From an uncultured Lachnospiraceae bacterium (GTDB lineage Bacteria > Bacillota > Clostridia > Lachnospirales > Lachnospiraceae): DNA of 8,708 nt. Made by a program: the position numbers and the translations under genes. Shown piece after piece: positions 5,469 to 8,708 of the stretch. The stretch lies in the NCBI GenBank assembly GCA_902803355.1, contig CADCPP010000036.1, forward strand, positions 1 through 8,708, written 5' to 3'. The notes beneath the pieces were generated by a model. That model did no database searches, had not been told where the DNA came from, and saw only the letters and a list, made by a program, of their open reading frames with translations. Numbering within the stretch: position 1 is the stretch's first letter; each line of letters opens with the position of its first letter.

Positions 5469-8035
5469 AAGACGGTTTACGAAAGGCCGGCCGCTTTTTG
5501 CGGCATGAGACCCTGCGGCTGATCTCGATTGGGTGCATCATCCTCTTCGCGATTCTGCCGCTGCTTACTCTGGCATTCCATGTATCCGCGAAAGACTGGC
5601 AGTATATCTTCAGCGACGGCAGCTTTAAAGACGCTGTCCGCAATTCTCTGCTCTATACCGGCGCGGCGGCGGTCATTACGACCGTGCTGGCGCTTATCGC
5701 GGCATACCTGCTGAATACCTCAAGCCTGAAACACAAGAAGCTTTTTGTCATTTTGCTGACCCTCGGCATGCTCGTGCCGACGATTTCCGTCGGTCTTGGC
5801 CTCAGGATCCTGTTCGGCACGAAGGGCTTTATCGACCTGCTCTTCGGCGTCACGATCGAGGTGCGGGGCTTTGCCGGCCTGATCATGGGCTCGGTCATGA
5901 CGAGCTTTCCGGCCACCTTTCTGATCCTGTATGACGCCCTGCAGTACGAAGACAAGGGGCCTTACGATGCGGCGGAGATCATCGGTCTTAAGCGCCTGAG
6001 CACCTTCTTCCGGCTGACGGTGCCGTACCTGAGGGTTGCGCTGATCTCGGCCTTTTTTGCCTGCTTTACCCTGATCTTTTCCGACTACGGCATGCCGATG
6101 GAGATCGCGGGCAAGGTCAAGACTCTGCCGATGTATCTTTACGACCAGTTCATGTCGTCGTTCCAGTATGGCAGAGGCTCCATCGCGGGCTTTGTCCTGC
6201 TGATCCCGGCAATCATTTCTTTCGGTTTCGACCTGATCTTCCGGGACTACAGTACGGGGGAAAAACAGCAGAAGCTGATCGCGGCGGAGCAGCGCTTTAA
6301 CAGGCTGACTGCAGTATGTCTAATCCTTCTGTGCCTTATCCTGTTTCTGCCGCAGGCTGCCTTCATCAGCCTCTCCTTTGCCAAGGCGTTTCCGAACGAT
6401 CTGTCCTTTACCTTTGCACATATCGGGAATATCTTCTCGAATACGCACGGCGTCGGGCTGAGCGCTTATATCCGGAATTCGCTGCTTTTAGCCCTGCTTA
6501 CCGCCCTTGCCGGCACCTGCTTTGCCTATATGCTCGGCTACATGAGCGTGCGCAAGGAAGGAAAGGCGGCAAAGGCCGTCGATCTTTTTGCCTTGTCCAC
6601 GATCGCCATCCCCGGCCTGGTCCTGGGCATCGGCTACATTTTCCTCTTCAGCGGGACGAACGGAAAGTTTTACGGGACGATCCTGATCCTGGTCGTGGTG
6701 AACATCTTCCACTTCCTAGGCTCGCCTTACCTGCTCGCGAAGAACTGCCTGAGCAAGATCAACAGTGAATACGAGGTGATCGGCGAGACGCTCGGGATCT
6801 CGAGAGGGAGGATCATCGCGAAGGTGCTGATTCCCGGCTCCGTGACGACGCTCGTGGAGATGTTTTCCTACTTCTTCCTCAACAGCATGATCACGATCTC
6901 GGCTGTAGCCTTTTTGTGCAGCTACGACAACCAGCCGCTGTCCATCCTGATCACGACTTACGAGAAAAACAGCAATTATGAGATGCAGAGCGTCATCTCC
7001 CTGATCATCCTCTTCCTGAACATTGCGGCGCGCGGGATCTTCAGCGCGGCAACGGCGGCTTTGAACAAGCGCGGAAACAGGGAGATAGAGGGCGGCATCG
7101 GCCTCGAGCGCAATGAATTTGACTTCCTGACCTACCTGGAAAAGCACGGCAGGGGCATGTACAGCCAGCGGAAACTGGCTGACGATCTGACGATCACGCT
7201 CCCGAACGCGTCAAAGCTGGTGCGGGAAATGGCCGGACGTGACTATATCAATGAGCTCGCGGACGGCAGCATCGAGATCAGCGAGAAAGGCCTGAAGGCT
7301 CTGGAACCTTACCGCGTGCGCAAGGCGATCATCCTGGCTGCAGGCTTTGGACAAAGGCTCGCGCCGGTCACCCTGAACACGCCGAAGCCGCTGGTCAAGG
7401 TCAACGGCGTGCGCATCCTGGATACGCTGCTGGACGCCCTGACCGCCAAAGGCATTACCAATATCACCATCGTGCGCGGCTATAAGAAGGAACAGTTCGA
7501 TGCGCTGCTGGAGAAGTATCCGACCCTGCATTTCATCGACAATCCGGAATTCAACCTGGCGAACAACATCAGCTCCGCAGTGCATGCCATCGACCTCATC
7601 GACCGCTGCTATATCTGCGAAGCCGACCTGTACATCACCAATCCGGATATCATCAATAAATACGAGTATCGCTCGAACTACCTCGGCGCGAAGGTCGCGG
7701 AGACGGACGACTGGTGCTTCCGCAAGAGAAACGGCTATGCGGCGGACTACCGGATGGGCGGGACCGACTGCTATCAGGCGTTCGGGATCTCCTACTGGAA
7801 CGGCGAGGATTCGGAGCAACTGAAGGCGGATCTGAAGAAGGTCTACGCGCAGCGCGGCGGCAAAGAGAACCTTTGGGAAATGGTTCCGTTAAGGCTCGCA
7901 CGGAAGAATTACCGTCTGGAGATCCGCAAGTGCCATAAGGCCGACATTATCGAGATCGATAATTTCATCGAACTGATCGCGGCCGATCCGAGCTACGCAA
8001 AGTATCCCGGCTACGAAGAATACAGCGGGAAATAA
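5465..8035 (+). CDS. Fusion of duplicated ABC permease, winged helix, and LicC-like cytidylyltransferase
   Basis: This 856-residue protein has three parts. Residues 1-534 form a double permease with about 12 membrane helices in two sets of six (first set within 18-259, second within 281-530). There are two EAA-type coupling loops, DAAEIIGL...LTVP (168-187) and EVIGETLG...VLIP (437-457). This is the FbpB/AEP-permease plan, whose usual length is near 550. A basic linker (KRGNRE) leads to a winged helix-turn-helix at about 547-616 (YSQRKLADDLTIT...LVREMAGRDYI). Residues 619-845 are a nucleotidyltransferase: the signature LAAGFGQR (624-631) and PK (640-641), probable metal residues D721 (CEADLY) and E830/D832 (EIDNF), matching D107, E216 and D218 of LicC. 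The reading frame is continuous through both junctions and no credible internal start exists. The enzyme probably makes a CDP- or CMP-linked choline, ethanolamine or aminoethylphosphonate. Winged-helix/LicC proteins normally occur separately, so fusion to a permease is unusual. GAGG lies 10 nt before the start. Confidence 0.9.
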   Translation: MKDGLRKAGRFLRHETLRLISIGCIILFAILPLLTLAFHVSAKDWQYIFSDGSFKDAVRNSLLYTGAAAVITTVLALIAAYLLNTSSLKHKKLFVILLTLGMLVPTISVGLGLRILFGTKGFIDLLFGVTIEVRGFAGLIMGSVMTSFPATFLILYDALQYEDKGPYDAAEIIGLKRLSTFFRLTVPYLRVALISAFFACFTLIFSDYGMPMEIAGKVKTLPMYLYDQFMSSFQYGRGSIAGFVLLIPAIISFGFDLIFRDYSTGEKQQKLIAAEQRFNRLTAVCLILLCLILFLPQAAFISLSFAKAFPNDLSFTFAHIGNIFSNTHGVGLSAYIRNSLLLALLTALAGTCFAYMLGYMSVRKEGKAAKAVDLFALSTIAIPGLVLGIGYIFLFSGTNGKFYGTILILVVVNIFHFLGSPYLLAKNCLSKINSEYEVIGETLGISRGRIIAKVLIPGSVTTLVEMFSYFFLNSMITISAVAFLCSYDNQPLSILITTYEKNSNYEMQSVISLIILFLNIAARGIFSAATAALNKRGNREIEGGIGLERNEFDFLTYLEKHGRGMYSQRKLADDLTITLPNASKLVREMAGRDYINELADGSIEISEKGLKALEPYRVRKAIILAAGFGQRLAPVTLNTPKPLVKVNGVRILDTLLDALTAKGITNITIVRGYKKEQFDALLEKYPTLHFIDNPEFNLANNISSAVHAIDLIDRCYICEADLYITNPDIINKYEYRSNYLGAKVAETDDWCFRKRNGYAADYRMGGTDCYQAFGISYWNGEDSEQLKADLKKVYAQRGGKENLWEMVPLRLARKNYRLEIRKCHKADIIEIDNFIELIAADPSYAKYPGYEEYSGK

Positions 8036-8078
8036 GCGGCGGAGGCAAACAGCAGCCGGAGAAGAAAGAAGGAGAACG

Positions 8079-8708
8079 ATGGACGGAGAGAAAAGCAGAT
8101 CGCGGGATCAGTTTGCAAGAACGCAGCTGCTTCTGGGGCAGGAGGCGATGGAACGACTTTATCAGAAACGGGTCGCCGTCTTCGGGATCGGCGGCGTGGG
8201 CGGCTATGTCTGCGAGGCTCTGGTGCGGAGCGGGATCGGGGCGTTTGACCTGATCGACAGCGACACGGTGAGCCTGACCAATCTGAACCGGCAGATCATC
8301 GCGACCAGAAAGACCCTCGGGCAGTATAAAGTTGACGTGATGCGGGACCACATGCTGGAGATCAATCCGGAGGTCAGGGTCCGCGTGCACAAGTGCTTCT
8401 TCCTGCCGGAAAATGCGGATGAGTTCCCCTTTGGCGAATATGATTATGTTGTGGATGCCGTCGATACCGTAACGGCGAAGATCGAGCTGATCCTACGGGC
8501 ACAGAAAGAGAATGTTCCCATCATCAGCGCCATGGGCGCGGGGAACAAACTGGATGCCGGAAGGCTGAAGATCGCGGATATCTATGAGACAAGCGTCTGT
8601 CCCCTGGCCAAAGTCATGCGCAGGGAGCTGAAAAAGCGAGGCGTCGAACACCTCAAGGTGGTGTATTCCGATGAGGAGCCCATCCGGCCGCTTGAAGGAA
8701 AGTTTGGC
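8079..8708 (+). CDS. tcdA: tRNA threonylcarbamoyladenosine dehydratase (TcdA/CsdL), 5' part
   Basis: The 210 codons seen run off the window. The protein is an E1-like adenylating enzyme: a short N-terminal helix region (FARTQLLLGQEAMERL) is followed by the ATP-binding GIGGVGG (36-42). Then come the acidic end of the second strand, DLIDSDTV (58-64), TNLNRQI (67-73), DAVDT (126-130) and the TcdA-type GAGNKLD (153-159). The stretch CPLAKVMRRELKKRG (174-188) matches E. coli TcdA DPLAAKLRERLK. TcdA uses ATP to cyclise t6A37 of ANN-decoding tRNAs to ct6A, improving decoding. Related ThiF, MoeB and HesA proteins share the fold, but the DxLA-type block and GAG motif point to TcdA. AAGGAG (8069-8074) precedes the ATG. 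The gap from the fusion gene is 43 nt without a hairpin, so it may be co-transcribed, although its role looks unrelated. Confidence 0.92.
   Translation, partial: MDGEKSRSRDQFARTQLLLGQEAMERLYQKRVAVFGIGGVGGYVCEALVRSGIGAFDLIDSDTVSLTNLNRQIIATRKTLGQYKVDVMRDHMLEINPEVRVRVHKCFFLPENADEFPFGEYDYVVDAVDTVTAKIELILRAQKENVPIISAMGAGNKLDAGRLKIADIYETSVCPLAKVMRRELKKRGVEHLKVVYSDEEPIRPLEGKFG

Noticed and set aside
7211..7819. 202-codon minus-strand frame inside the cytidylyltransferase domain
   Set aside because: It is antisense to a conserved enzyme domain and has no independent support.
8036..8078. Possible terminator or promoter between the fusion gene and tcdA
   Set aside because: The 43 nt hold purine-rich sequence and the ribosome binding site only; no hairpin with a U-tract and no -35/-10 pair was found.

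Overview
The window looks like chromosomal DNA of a GC-rich member of the Clostridia, possibly Lachnospiraceae. This is inferred from clostridial-type Shine-Dalgarno sequences (for example AAGGAGGA before the flavoprotein), consensus sigma-A promoters, the protein family types, and tight same-strand operons. The host cannot be named from this sequence alone.

Layout. (1) Positions 1-227, minus strand: N-terminal part of a membrane protein that resembles the TVP38/TMEM64 (VTT) family, with its own promoter. (2) 410-1327, plus strand: a CorA-type metal ion transporter with an intact GMN motif. (3) 1300-1467, minus strand: a 55-codon relic of meso-diaminopimelate dehydrogenase (ddh). It keeps its promoter, ribosome binding site and NADP-binding N-terminus but has lost a large internal segment and its whole C-terminal part. 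(4) 1569-3440: a transcription unit with a promoter, an alpha/beta-hydrolase esterase, a DUF1294 membrane protein, a flavodoxin-like iron-sulfur flavoprotein, and an intrinsic terminator. (5) 3484-8035: a second unit driven by a perfect TTGACA-17-TATAAT promoter with a structured leader of about 140 nt. It encodes a lipoprotein solute-binding protein, an ABC ATPase, and an 856-residue protein joining a 12-helix ABC permease, a winged helix and a LicC-like nucleotidyltransferase. (6) 8079-8708: the start of tcdA (tRNA t6A dehydratase), with no visible terminator before it.

The most interesting element is the second unit. The binding protein, ATPase and duplicated permease belong to the broad iron(III)/2-aminoethylphosphonate/thiamine importer type. 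The enzyme fused to the permease belongs to the phosphocholine/aminoethylphosphonate cytidylyltransferase type. A reasonable model is that the system imports a small zwitterionic phospho- or phosphono-compound and activates it with CTP at the membrane, for decoration of surface glycans or lipids. This parallels the licB-licC logic, but with permease and cytidylyltransferase in one polypeptide. The substrate is inferred and not proven; no kinase, transferase (LicD-like) or phosphonate-degrading gene is visible in the window.

No stretch longer than 300 bases lacks a gene or relic. The main intergenic regions (228-409, 1468-1678, 3382-3660) hold the promoters, terminator and leader listed below. 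No tRNA, rRNA, CRISPR array or insertion sequence was seen.
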